From: Candidatus Gastranaerophilales bacterium
Lineage (GTDB): Bacteria > Cyanobacteriota > Vampirovibrionia > Gastranaerophilales > Gastranaerophilaceae
DNA length: 64,000 nt
Assembly: GCA_944325065.1 (NCBI GenBank)
Contig: CALUYS010000001.1
Location: 99,439-163,438, forward strand
Direction of reading: 5' to 3'
The notes under the pieces are model-generated. The model did not search any database and was not told the DNA's origin. It saw nothing but the letters and a program-made list of their open reading frames with translations. Below, one piece after another: positions 26,208 to 35,473 of this stretch (its first letter is position 1; each line of letters begins with the position of its first letter). Both the position numbers and the translations under genes were made by a program.

Positions 26208-27698
26208 ATGACAAACCTTATAAAGCTATCTGCTTTTGGCAAAAATGATATTCGTGGTATATACAATGATAATATTACACCTGAGTTGTTTTATTATATA
26301 GGTCGTGCTTATGTTAAATTTGTGTGTGAAAAGAATAATCTTTTAGCAAAAGATGTTTGGTTAAGCGTCTGTGAAGATGCACGTTTGCATTCAAAAGAAC
26401 TTTCTGATGCTTTAATAAAAGGCATAAATTCACTTGGTGGCAATGTAGTTTATTTAGGTCTTGTACCTACACCATTAGGTTATTTCTCTGAATTTATTAA
26501 CTATCCTAAAGAAATAACTTTTGATAATAAAATATCTGGTGCTTTAATAATAACAGCAAGTCATAATCCAAAGGAATATAATGGATTAAAAATGACTTTA
26601 AATAAGGCATCTTTAGATGAGCTTCAAATTAAAGAAGTTAAAGAACTTACATTAATTCAAACAAATAATAAATCTTCAAATTACCGTTTTGGATTATGTC
26701 GAAAATTTGATATAGTATCAACATATATAGAAAAAATATCGCAATCTTTTACAAACATTGGAAAAAATATAAAAATAGTTGTTGATAGTGCAAATGCTAC
26801 AGGTGGACTTGTCGGTCCAAGGTTATATAGAGAACTTGGTTGCGAAGTTATTGAATTATATTCAGAACCTGATGGCAATTTCCCAAATCATCATCCAAAT
26901 CCAAGTGATGAATCAACTTTAAACGAAATAAAGAAAACTGTGGTTGAAAATAATGCTGATTTTGGTATAGCTTTTGATGGTGATTCTGACCGAATAGGTG
27001 TTATTGACTCTAAAGGTAACTATTTAACAGGTGATAAGTTGTTATTGATTTATGCACTTGATATTGTAAATGATTTAGTAAAACGTGGAGAAAAACCAAC
27101 TATTGTTTCTGAAGTAAAATGCTCTCAGGTTTTATATGATTGCATAAACAATACAGGTGCCAATGCTATTATGTGCAAAACAGGACATGGATATATAAAA
27201 TCTATGATGAGAGAGAAAAATGCTATCCTAGGTGGTGAAATGAGCGGACATATTTTTTTTAATGACCGTTTTTATGGTTTTGATGATGCAATATATGCTG
27301 GATGTCGTATTATTGAAATTGTTGCTAAACATAAAATTAAAAATCCAAACTTTAAAATCGAAGATTTGCTTGAACCGTTTAAAAATACTTTTTGTTCAAA
27401 AGAAAATAGATATAAAGTTGAAAATAATTTAAAAAAAACTATTTTAGATATGGTTAATGTAAAAATTAATGAAAATAAAAATTTGTTTTCTGATAAAATA
27501 AAAGATATAATAACAATTGATGGTTTAAGGATAGTATTTGATGGCGGTTTTGCTCTTATTCGACAAAGTAATACAGAACCAGTTTTCACTTTGAGATTTG
27601 AAGCAAAAGATGAAAATACCTGCAAACACTATGAAAAATGTATGGTAAATCTGCTTGATGAATGTAAGAAAAGTATGGAAAAAATAAAAAATGAATAA
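26208..27698 (+). CDS. Phosphomannomutase/phosphoglucomutase
   Basis: Alpha-D-phosphohexomutase, interconverting hexose 1- and 6-phosphates for sugar-nucleotide synthesis. The four family motifs are present in order: phosphoserine Ser118 in TASHNP, the metal loop DGDSDR near 265, the sugar-specificity loop GEMSGHIFF near 345 and the phosphate-binding RQSNTEP near 450. GEMSGH with a following F is typical of PMM/PGM ManB/AlgC types, but whether it prefers mannose or glucose cannot be read. It is the first gene of an operon, overlapping sppA by 8 bases. Confidence 0.93.
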   Translation: MTNLIKLSAFGKNDIRGIYNDNITPELFYYIGRAYVKFVCEKNNLLAKDVWLSVCEDARLHSKELSDALIKGINSLGGNVVYLGLVPTPLGYFSEFINYPKEITFDNKISGALIITASHNPKEYNGLKMTLNKASLDELQIKEVKELTLIQTNNKSSNYRFGLCRKFDIVSTYIEKISQSFTNIGKNIKIVVDSANATGGLVGPRLYRELGCEVIELYSEPDGNFPNHHPNPSDESTLNEIKKTVVENNADFGIAFDGDSDRIGVIDSKGNYLTGDKLLLIYALDIVNDLVKRGEKPTIVSEVKCSQVLYDCINNTGANAIMCKTGHGYIKSMMREKNAILGGEMSGHIFFNDRFYGFDDAIYAGCRIIEIVAKHKIKNPNFKIEDLLEPFKNTFCSKENRYKVENNLKKTILDMVNVKINENKNLFSDKIKDIITIDGLRIVFDGGFALIRQSNTEPVFTLRFEAKDENTCKHYEKCMVNLLDECKKSMEKIKNE

Positions 27699-28719
27699 TA
27701 AAAATCTTGTTTTAATTCTAATAATTTTTTGTGTTATAACTTTATTTTTAAATATGTTTACTAGTGTTAATAAAAGTCATAACAGTTATATATTAAAAAG
27801 TTATAAAAACGAAAAGATTAACAAAATTGTCTCATCAAATAAAATAGCTGTTATAAGTTTAAATGGAATAATTGAAAATCGTCCAAGCGAAAATTTTTCT
27901 TTTTCCCAAGAAAATGATGCAAATGTTTTTTTAAAAGCAATAAAAGAAGCACAAAATGATAGTCAAATAAAAGGTGTCGTTCTTAGAGTTAATACTCCAG
28001 GTGGTACTGTAGGAATGTCGCAAAATATATATGATGCAATAATAAGATTAAGAAAAACAAAACCTGTAGTTGTTTTTATGGAAGATGTTGCAGCATCAGG
28101 AGGCTATTATATCGCTTCTGCAGCTGATCGAATTGTTGCACAAGCTGGAACATTGACTGGAAGTATTGGTGTTATTATGTCAACACTTGATGCTCACGAA
28201 TTAATACAAAATAAATTACTGATTGAACCTAATATTATAAAAAGTGGAAAATATAAAGATATTGGCTCTCAATTAAAAAAAATGACAGATGAAGAAAAAC
28301 AACTATTACAGAATATAGTAAATGATACATATAACCAGTTTATAAGAGCGATAATAAATGGTCGTATTAAACGCAATGATAATTATTCAGTTCCTTTAAT
28401 GCAACTTGATATAGAAACATTAAATAAGTATGCGGATGGTCGAATTTTTACAGGTTCTCAAGCTAAAACATTTGGATTTATTGATTCAAATGGTGATATA
28501 GATTATGCTATTGAGTTTGCTAAGGTTATGGCATCTGAAAAGTTTGGTATAAAAATAAAAAGTCTTAATGTGCAAAATTATCCTCAAAAAAAGGATTTTA
28601 ATTTCTATAATTTTATTTCTCAAATGTTTAATAAAAATACAACTTCAAGTCTAATGTTAAATAGTTTAATACCTATAAGCATGAAGCTATCACACAAACC
28701 GCTTTATTTATGGGAGTAA
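27691..28719 (+). CDS. sppA: Signal peptide peptidase SppA (short form)
   Basis: Membrane-bound serine/lysine peptidase that clears cleaved signal peptides. The 342-aa product is the single-domain (Bacillus-like) form: an N-terminal anchor at about 5-24, VNTPGGTVGMS, catalytic Ser136 in DVAASGGYYIA and Lys189 in SGKYKDIGS. The ATG lies inside the end of the phosphohexomutase gene and the following Yip1-like gene begins 3 bases after its stop, so the three are co-expressed. Confidence 0.92.
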   Translation: MNNKNLVLILIIFCVITLFLNMFTSVNKSHNSYILKSYKNEKINKIVSSNKIAVISLNGIIENRPSENFSFSQENDANVFLKAIKEAQNDSQIKGVVLRVNTPGGTVGMSQNIYDAIIRLRKTKPVVVFMEDVAASGGYYIASAADRIVAQAGTLTGSIGVIMSTLDAHELIQNKLLIEPNIIKSGKYKDIGSQLKKMTDEEKQLLQNIVNDTYNQFIRAIINGRIKRNDNYSVPLMQLDIETLNKYADGRIFTGSQAKTFGFIDSNGDIDYAIEFAKVMASEKFGIKIKSLNVQNYPQKKDFNFYNFISQMFNKNTTSSLMLNSLIPISMKLSHKPLYLWE

Positions 28720-28722
28720 AAA

Positions 28723-29286
28723 ATGCAAAATTTATTGAATAATATTTTTAACTTAATACAAACACCAAACAAGGCACTTGAGGATATTAAAAACAACATT
28801 TCTCTTTCAAATGCTCTTATAATTGTATCCTTTATTTCTGTTTTTAATTATATATTACGTTTAAATATATATAATCCTAAAAGTTATGTATTAATCTTCT
28901 TTGAAATAATATTTACAATTATAGGTTCAATAATTTTTTGGATTATGTTTTGTGCATTTTTTGGTATAGCTTCAAAGGTTTTTAATAATGATTCTAAATT
29001 TATTGAGTTATTCAGTACATCAGTTTATGCTTTGATTCCACTTATTTTAATATCACCACTTGAACTTTTAAAGGATGTTTTATTTTTTGGCTATCTTTTT
29101 TCGGTGTTACTTCAAATTTGTATATATTTTTGGGTAATATATCTTTTTGCTAAAACATTGACTATAGTGTATAATCTATCTTTTAATAGAGCATATGTAT
29201 TACTTTTGCTTCCGTTATTTTGCTGGTTTTTAGGTTCTATTATACTAATTGAATTTATTACAAAAGTTGTTTTTATATTTAAATAA
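28723..29286 (+). CDS. Yip1-like multispanning membrane protein
   Basis: 187 aa with about five hydrophobic helices and a Yip1/DUF1282-style start: NLIQTPNKALEDIK, where the family has 'l..P...f..l'. The role of bacterial Yip1 proteins is not established. GGGAG precedes the ATG. It is the last gene of the operon; downstream the chromosome enters a 1.5-kb degenerate stretch. Confidence 0.65.
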   Translation: MQNLLNNIFNLIQTPNKALEDIKNNISLSNALIIVSFISVFNYILRLNIYNPKSYVLIFFEIIFTIIGSIIFWIMFCAFFGIASKVFNNDSKFIELFSTSVYALIPLILISPLELLKDVLFFGYLFSVLLQICIYFWVIYLFAKTLTIVYNLSFNRAYVLLLLPLFCWFLGSIILIEFITKVVFIFK

Positions 29287-30180
29287 AAAATAAATGAGTT
29301 ATAACCAATTTATTTTTTTTGAAACTAATGAATTATTTATTTAAGCTCATTAGCAGTTCTTGTAGAAGATTTAATAAACGTAATCGATTAATTCACTTAT
29401 CTTTCGCAACTCATAATTATGATTCTTAACATCGAGAATATATTCATAAATATCTGTTTCAATTGTATCATTCTCTTCACTTTCTATATAGTACCTAGGG
29501 TTTTCTAAATTTTCTAGTTAATATCATCTTCAAGATTTTAAAAAATTATATAGTAATAATTCATTCGCATTATCGGAATATCCCAGAACAGTTTTATAAT
29601 AAATATTTAGTTTTACCATTTTTTCTATTAGTGTTGTAGGACTTAAACTACAAATAGTACATACGTTATAATTAATTTGAGAAATATTATCGAAATTATC
29701 TAAAAGTTTAAAATAAACCCAACCCATTCCATCATTCCTGACAATTTTTGGATAATATATGACCTAGGTTAACAACTCTACACTGATATTAAGTGATAAT
29801 CGTAATTCTACAATACTTCCTCATTTGATAGATTTTTTATTAATCTATATTTATTTTCTATAGTAGTACGTAAATCTTTAATATAATGATTAAATCTTTT
29901 TGGTTGAATACGTTCTGGATCGTCTTTTTTTATTAACTCGTTCACTGTACAATTCAATTCAGCTTTAGAGAGATGTTCATCTTATATTTCTGGTTGAGTA
30001 TCAATAACAGATTTTTGTGAACAACTTTGCAAGATTATTTTATTTAATTGACCATGATTATTCAATGCATACATAACTAATTTTGAAGTATTATTTTTTT
30101 TAACTTTTTTACCCCTTTCACGCTTTTTTGATCTGGTTCCCCGCTTTATTAATAGAGTTTAGCCAGTTTGATAGATTCTT
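29287..30180 (-). pseudogene. Degenerate protein-coding remnant, family unknown
   Basis: Part of a 1487-base gap without an intact gene. On the minus strand from about 30150 to 29525 several frames read as broken protein separated by in-frame stops: KLVMYALNNHGQLNKIILQ, then CTVNELIKKDDPERIQPKRF, then TTIENKYRLIKNLSNEE, and finally MGWVYFKLLDNFDNISQ (29530-29727). The segments are in a consistent order and the composition resembles coding sequence, so this looks like an old pseudogene with several frameshifts and stops. I cannot assign a family. Confidence 0.4.
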
Positions 30181-30289
30181 AATATTGTAACAATAATAAT
30201 AATATAAAAATCTAAAATTATTATAATAATAACATATATTTACAAAAATATACACTAAAGAAATGCTAAATTCAAAGTTCAATCTCTAT

Positions 30290-30545
30290 ACTATTAAGTT
30301 GAAAAAACTTGTTTAAATACCTATTGTTAATCCAATTTTCAACATACACGATTTCTTTCTTATCTATTGCATCAAAATCTTTTACTTTTTAGAAACAATG
30401 TCTAATTAGCCCATTAATATTTTTCCAATGCTATTTGATTTTAGCATTTAAATTCTACAACTATTATCTCATTACTATCTTTTTTCTAAATTTTATATTA
30501 TATCTTAGATGGTAGTTGTGATATTGTTTTTTAAATTTATGCAAT
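30290..30545 (-). mobile_element. Decayed IS30-family copy 2
   Basis: The minus strand of 30295-30372 encodes KKEIVYVENWINNR, matching the IS30 transposase end seen in copies 1 and 3, but the terminal residues and terminal repeat are lost. The region up to 30530 resembles 19090-19170 beside copy 1 (both have a 'tatattatattttaga' type core), so both descend from the same element. The stretch 30545-30773 shows nothing recognisable beyond the leader of the next gene. Confidence 0.55.
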
Positions 30546-30773
30546 ATTAAGTAATTATTTATATTTTTATTTACTACATAAAAGATAATACATATTATTA
30601 ATCTTAACAATGGATTTTAACATTTTATTTTATTGGATTTTCATTTTTTAATTATCCTTAATTATTAAATTTTTGTATTATTTAGAGGTTATTTTTTATA
30701 AAAATAAGCTAATTGATATAATTACAAAAATTGTTTATATATTTAAAGTGTAAATAGATTTAAGGTTAAATAT

Positions 30774-31763
30774 ATGAACAAAAATTTTAGTGCTAAATTT
30801 TTAGTATGTTTTATTATACTTTTAAATTTTACGCATATAAATGCTAGTGCAAAAAATATAAATAATATAAAAAATTTTCAAATACAAAATAAAAATCTAA
30901 AATTGATAAATAATAATTCTCAAATTAGCAATCAATTGACACAACTTGAAAATAAAATATTAAAATCAACATATACCTTTGATCCTTTAGAAAAACGTCT
31001 TGATAGGCTTGAGCTTGAGGTATTTGGTGATACAAATTCAGATTATGAATATGAACAACGTTTATCTAAATTAATATCTTCAACAGGATTTAACTATAAT
31101 ACAAATTTAAATGATAGCTTAATACCAAAAAATAATGAAAATCAATACAATCAAAATTATGAAAAAGAAGATTCAAGTGTTTCCTATCCTATGGTTGATA
31201 CTTTAGAAAAAGAGGTTTTTAACCGTTCTTTTTCAAATGATGATATATATAATAGGCTAACGCGACTTGAAAAAGAAGTTTACAAAAAGACATCAGAAAA
31301 TTTATCATTATCAGATAGAATTGATACATTAAAAGGTTCAATTCTAAACCAAAATCCTGTATATTCATATAATGATAATAATGATGAAATTTATTATTCA
31401 AATGATAGTGATGATGTACATATTCCAAGATATTATGGGGAACAGAATTCATTGCCTTATAAAGTACAACAAGATAATAATGACAGTTCGATTGATCCAT
31501 ATCTTACACAACTTGAAGATAAGATTTTAAAATCAAATTTTTCAAATGAGTCGGTTGATATAAGATTAAGTCGACTTGAAAATAAAATGTTCAATAAAAG
31601 TTTTTCATCTGATAGTGATGTTGAAAGACTTGATAGGCTGATGGCAGTAAGTGAAGCTAAAAATAATGCAAGCATTTTTGATAACAATAAAATTATGCGT
31701 GGTTTAAGTGCTGGTGTTCAAATAGGCGGGATTATTTTAATGATTTTAGCTATGATTCTTTAG
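30774..31763 (+). CDS. Secreted LE-repeat protein with C-terminal membrane helix
   Basis: 329 aa with a signal peptide (about 1-25, ending INASA) and a repeated motif of the form LExxVFxxxFxxDxxxxRLxRLE. Clear units are LENKILKSTYTFDPLEKRLD, then LEKEVFNRSFSNDDIYNRLT, then LEDKILKSNFSNESVDIRLS followed by LENKMFNKSFSSDSDVERLD. Asn/Tyr/Asp-rich linkers separate them. A hydrophobic helix at about 309-328 closes the protein. Similar repeats are known to me from cyanobacterial-lineage envelope proteins of unknown function. Its stop codon interlocks with that of the convergent pseudopilin copy A. Confidence 0.72.
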   Translation: MNKNFSAKFLVCFIILLNFTHINASAKNINNIKNFQIQNKNLKLINNNSQISNQLTQLENKILKSTYTFDPLEKRLDRLELEVFGDTNSDYEYEQRLSKLISSTGFNYNTNLNDSLIPKNNENQYNQNYEKEDSSVSYPMVDTLEKEVFNRSFSNDDIYNRLTRLEKEVYKKTSENLSLSDRIDTLKGSILNQNPVYSYNDNNDEIYYSNDSDDVHIPRYYGEQNSLPYKVQQDNNDSSIDPYLTQLEDKILKSNFSNESVDIRLSRLENKMFNKSFSSDSDVERLDRLMAVSEAKNNASIFDNNKIMRGLSAGVQIGGIILMILAMIL

Positions 31764-33641
31764 AACCAACTGCTTGAACTTGGTTTAATTGGACGAATGA
31801 TACAGCCAAAATGATTATTACAAACTTCTATTTTTGAAAATTCTGTAACAATATTGTTGTCTTCATCCTTACAGCCACAATATTGTGAAAATTTATCGCC
31901 TGTATATTTCATAGCTTCACAAAAATTAAGTGGTTTATCATTTACTTTCTCTATTTTAAATGTTTGAGGATCTCTTGTTATTACATCAAATTTTAATGGT
32001 GTATTTTGATTATTTGCCAAATATCCAACAGGTATTATTTTATTTCCAAATTGCTCAAAAACAAAAATATTTTTATTCATTTCTCCTTCGCTAAAAGGAG
32101 TATCAATTGATGCATAAATGAAATGAGCTGAAGGTTTATTTACACTACCTGAATATTTAAATTGACTCACTTTTATAGGTCCCTCCATTTCTGAAGAAGT
32201 ACTGGAAATTTCATCTATTGTTAAAAAAAAGTCTTTCCATTTTGTATAATAAGCTTTATAATAATCATTAAAAACAATCTCCATATTTACAGTGCCTGAT
32301 ACTCCACCTAACCCTACACTATAAGATTTATTATGTATATTACTATAGATGTTATACGCATATGTTTTGTGTTCTTCACATGTAAAATGTTTGTTTTTTT
32401 CATTATAACCACTACAATAATCTTCTATATAATTTTCATAAACGCCAGATGCATATCCGAAGTTTTTTTTATATCGCATTTTAAGCATACATCCATGTTT
32501 ATTATCTTTAGTATTTGTATAGTCTGAATATAAAATAGAGTATGTGACTGTCTTGCCATTTGTTTTCTTATTTGACCAGTAACATTCATGTTTTTCTTTT
32601 TTTGATATATCTATATCGTCAACAACTGGACAAATCGCATCTTGGTTATAAGTTGTTGTATAATCATTTTGAATGTTATATATTAATGTGCCTTTAGCTG
32701 AATCTGGTAATTCATAATTCATTCTGATTAATTTTAAATTTATATTATTTAAGGTTCTTAATGTTGGTGATAATGTACTAAAGTTAATCCCTTCATCTAT
32801 ATTAAAACTAGTGTTTGATGAACCAGGTTCTGTTTTTTCTTTAAGGATAGCCTCAGCATTTTGGCTTAATTCAACTGTTTCTTTGTTTGTATCAATTTTT
32901 ATATCAGCATTGCTTGCATTGTCGTTAACCGATACGATTAAATCAGTATTTTCTACACCATCAATTTTAAGTATAGATTGTGTGCCAACATATTTATACA
33001 ATTGTTCTACTTTTTGATTTGTAATCAAATTTAAATATGTTGCATTTGGAGTATAATAACAAGTTTGTCTATCTATTGAATTGGTTATGCTACTACATAA
33101 TGGCGTTTTATTTGTATCATAATCACTTGGTCTTACTGGAGTATATGTAATATTGGGTGTTCCATCATCATTAACATTATAGGAAAAATCTCGTTTTAAA
33201 TTGTTTTGTATTAATACATTAATATTTTTATAAGCTACATCTTCATTTAATGTTACACTTTGTTCCATATCTTTAGCTTTACAATCAACATCCCCAACTA
33301 TATTTATATCTTTTGAAAAAAATTCACAATATTCATGTGCAGTCATATCTGAAAAGATTTCTTCAATTGTTTTGCCTGTGTTTTCTGGATTATTTGCTAT
33401 TTTTTTTGTTAATAATTTACTTTCATTTTCTAAGTTTTTGTACAAATAATAGACATACATTGGAACTTTTTTTTCTAAATTATGCTGAATAACTTTTGTT
33501 GTTACAATATACAAAAAACTTATTAAGACCATAACAAGTATTACCTCAACAAAAGTAAACCCATTTTCTCTTTTTATATCAAGCTTATTCGTCTTATTTA
33601 TTATCGGGGGGGGGTAAATGTTTAAATTTATAAATATTCAC
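31760..33641 (-). CDS. Giant type IV pseudopilin copy A, frame-shifted by a C9 tract (predicted OFF)
   Basis: The open frame runs from the stop at 31760 to about 33614, but its only plausible start is GTG 33641 (GGAG 10 bases upstream), which is in another frame. Between them lies C9 (33606-33614 on the plus strand as G9). With 9 C the product stops after 15 codons; 8 or 11 C would join GTG to the pilin frame. The joined protein would have a prepilin site ENG-FTFVEVILVM (Glu5 present), a roughly 560-aa Cys-containing body and a C-terminal domain shared with copy B (FGNKIIPVGYLAN, CGCKD, HFGCIIRP). An internal ATG at 33532 lies inside the membrane helix and would skip processing. Confidence 0.75.
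33606..33614. repeat. G9/C9 homopolymer in pseudopilin copy A
   Basis: Nine G on the plus strand, nine C on the coding strand, between the GTG start and the prepilin cleavage site. Length 9 places the pilin body out of frame. Long G/C runs are exceptional in this AT-rich sequence; the only other one is in the paralogue at 48090-48102. Confidence 0.9.
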
Positions 33642-33669
33642 GTATTTTAAACTCCAATTTTTTTTACTT

Positions 33670-33698
33670 ATACTATCATTTTTTATATAAATTGGCAA
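33670..33698 (-). promoter_or_regulatory. Promoter of pseudopilin copy A
   Basis: On the minus strand TTGCCA (33698-33693) and TAGTAT (33675-33670) with a 17-base spacer. The same arrangement, TTGCCA-17-TATTAT, precedes copy B. The region from promoter to GGAGTTTAAAA is alignable between the two copies. Confidence 0.6.
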
Positions 33699-33729
33699 TA
33701 TATTTTTATTTAAATGAATTAAATAAACA

Positions 33730-34578
33730 ATCGCACCAACTATCACTTAAGAAGAAGTAGAACAGTAATAAGAAAGCAGATAATAAAGATGAAACAATTT
33801 TAGAACATTTATTTTCTAGGAAATGAGATAAAATAATAATACTTTAAGGCAAATTATTTCCAATATAAAAATAACAAAAAAGCAATGATTAATTCTAAAT
33901 AGCATATCAAAAGAATTGCATAAAAAAAAGAAACCATATCTATCATTACGTTGGGTATAAACTTAAAATATGGTTATTTCCTAATAAGAAAATTATGGCA
34001 TTTATGATTAAAACCTCCAAATGTAAAACAAAAAAGAATACTGGGAAGATTTATATATCGTTGAACAGGAAAGAATAACTCAAATATATATTTAAGAATA
34101 AAAGAAACAAATAATCAATTTGTTTCACAGTAATGGTTGATAGATTTAGTTCGTCAAATTATTATTTAAAAAAAACGGTCTCAAGAACATCTAACATGAC
34201 CTCTGCATCGATTATTAGAGCTATGAAGCCGTATCGAAATACAGCTAAAAGTATAACATATGATAATGGATGTGAGTTCTCTAAAACTAAAAAAATTAAC
34301 AAAACGCTTAACATTAAATCATATTTTTATAAGCCATATGCAAGCTATGAAAAAGGAACAGTGGAAAATATAAATGGACTAATTAGAAGGTTCTTTCCAA
34401 AAGGAACAAACTTTGATACAATAACAGAGGAAGAAATCGTGTATGTCGAAAATTGGATTAACAATAGACCGATGAAAATTCTTAAGTATATTCCATTTGA
34501 ACAACCTTTTTAAACTTCATAGTGTTGCGATTGATTCTTGAATTCACCTTTTATTTTTTGTAAAGATTTGTAACAATT
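33730..34578 (+). mobile_element. Decayed IS30-family copy 3 (transposase pseudogene 34133-34513)
   Basis: The frame 34133-34513 encodes the IS30 catalytic domain with all three acidic residues visible: Asp in VDRFSSSN, Asp in ITYDNGCEF and Glu in KGTVENINGLIRRFFPKG. It continues to YVENWINNRPMK. One extra base before a T5 run shifts the last residues (compare TPEQVFKLHN in copy 1) and creates an early stop. Upstream, 33900-34130 holds broken N-terminal remnants with stops in every frame. The terminal sequence TTTTTTGTAAAGATTTGTAAC is at 34554-34574. The stretch 33730-33900 is otherwise uninformative. Confidence 0.75.
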
Positions 34579-34660
34579 TTATTAAAATTACGCATTTTAT
34601 GAAATTCTTTAATGCAAATATACTTTATATATATATAATATATAAAGAAAGGTTATACTA

Positions 34661-34960
34661 ATGAGTCAAACAGCAGCCATACAAGCACAAATTACAGAAG
34701 CAAGAAATAAAATTGCTCAATATACAAGAGAAAAAAATAACTGGAATACAGAACTTACACTTTTGCAACAAAATGCTGCTTCTATATTTTGTCAAGGTGG
34801 TAATCAAGATATGACAATATACCAAAATCAAATGACAAATTATATAGCACAACAAGAATCAATTTTTAATCAACAAATTTCAAAATGCGATACAATGATT
34901 GATAGATGGTCTCAAGTTAAACAAGACTATGAAGGACAAAGCAAAAATTTAAGTGATTAA
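34661..34960 (+). CDS. Small helical-hairpin protein of unknown function
   Basis: 99 aa, almost entirely helical: a coiled segment at about 5-45 (ITEARNKIAQYTREKNNW), a turn with CQGGNQDM near 55-63 and a second Gln-rich helix at 64-99 (IAQQESIFNQQISKCDTMID). Its size and two-helix shape recall WXG100-type secreted proteins, but the W-x-G motif is absent. AAAGG precedes the ATG and TATAAT is at 34634-34639. A strong terminator follows, so it is an independent gene, placed just beyond the IS30 remnant. Confidence 0.6.
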   Translation: MSQTAAIQAQITEARNKIAQYTREKNNWNTELTLLQQNAASIFCQGGNQDMTIYQNQMTNYIAQQESIFNQQISKCDTMIDRWSQVKQDYEGQSKNLSD

Positions 34961-34984
34961 TTAAATTATTAATTAAATTGTAGT

Positions 34985-35018
34985 AAAAAGAGATATTTTA
35001 ATAAAAATATCTCTTTTT
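34985..35018 (+). terminator. Intrinsic terminator after the 99-aa gene
   Basis: A perfect 15-bp stem (34985-34999 with 35004-35018) with an AATA loop, continuing into a run of T. Confidence 0.85.
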
Positions 35019-35092
35019 TTATTAATAAATAAATGTCATACATATTAAATTTTGCATGACATTAAATTTCGATACTTTTTGCTTTTGAATTT

Positions 35093-35386
35093 TTACTTTT
35101 TACTTGAAAATAACGAAAGTATTGCTGCAGTGGCAACTCCAATATTTATAATTGTTGTTGTAATGCCTAAAAACCAATTCCCAGAAACATTTTTTCTTAA
35201 TTCAGGTCTTCCATATACATCAGAAGAAGGACCTATATTTATCATTGAACGATGTATATTCTTTTGATTAAATACAGGATTCATGTTGTATCCATTAAAT
35301 CCAAATGCAGAACCATTTTGGAATTCAGGTGTTTGAGGTAATCCTGACATCATACTATTCAAATTTATACCAAACATTGGAAACAT
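35093..35386 (-). CDS. Small Asn/Met-rich protein with C-terminal membrane helix
   Basis: 97 aa from ATG 35386 (AAAGGA about 6 bases upstream); the longer frame to 35470 lacks a binding site. The N-terminal 60 residues are rich in Asn, Gly, Phe and Met (MFPMFGINLNSMMSG, GFNGYNMNP). A single hydrophobic helix at about 73-93 (GITTTIINIGVATAAIL) ends in SSKK. I do not recognise it. It follows the other small tail-anchored lineage proteins in style. It lies downstream of and in line with the O-antigen ligase-like gene. Confidence 0.55.
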   Translation of the reverse strand: MFPMFGINLNSMMSGLPQTPEFQNGSAFGFNGYNMNPVFNQKNIHRSMINIGPSSDVYGRPELRKNVSGNWFLGITTTIINIGVATAAILSLFSSKK

Positions 35387-35473
35387 TTTAAATCCTTTTA
35401 TATATTTCTTATATATATAAAAACAATATATAAAAAATAATTGCTTATTTGGTTTGTTATAACTTAACATTAT

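Noticed and set aside
33642-34130. CRISPR-like or prophage content next to the IS30 copy
   Set aside because: No regularly spaced direct repeats and no phage genes; only decayed transposase sequence is visible.
35032-35063. Inverted repeat AATGTCAT / ATGACATT downstream of the 97-aa gene
   Set aside because: The 8-bp arms are 15 or more bases apart without a T-run, so a terminator or operator role is not supportable.
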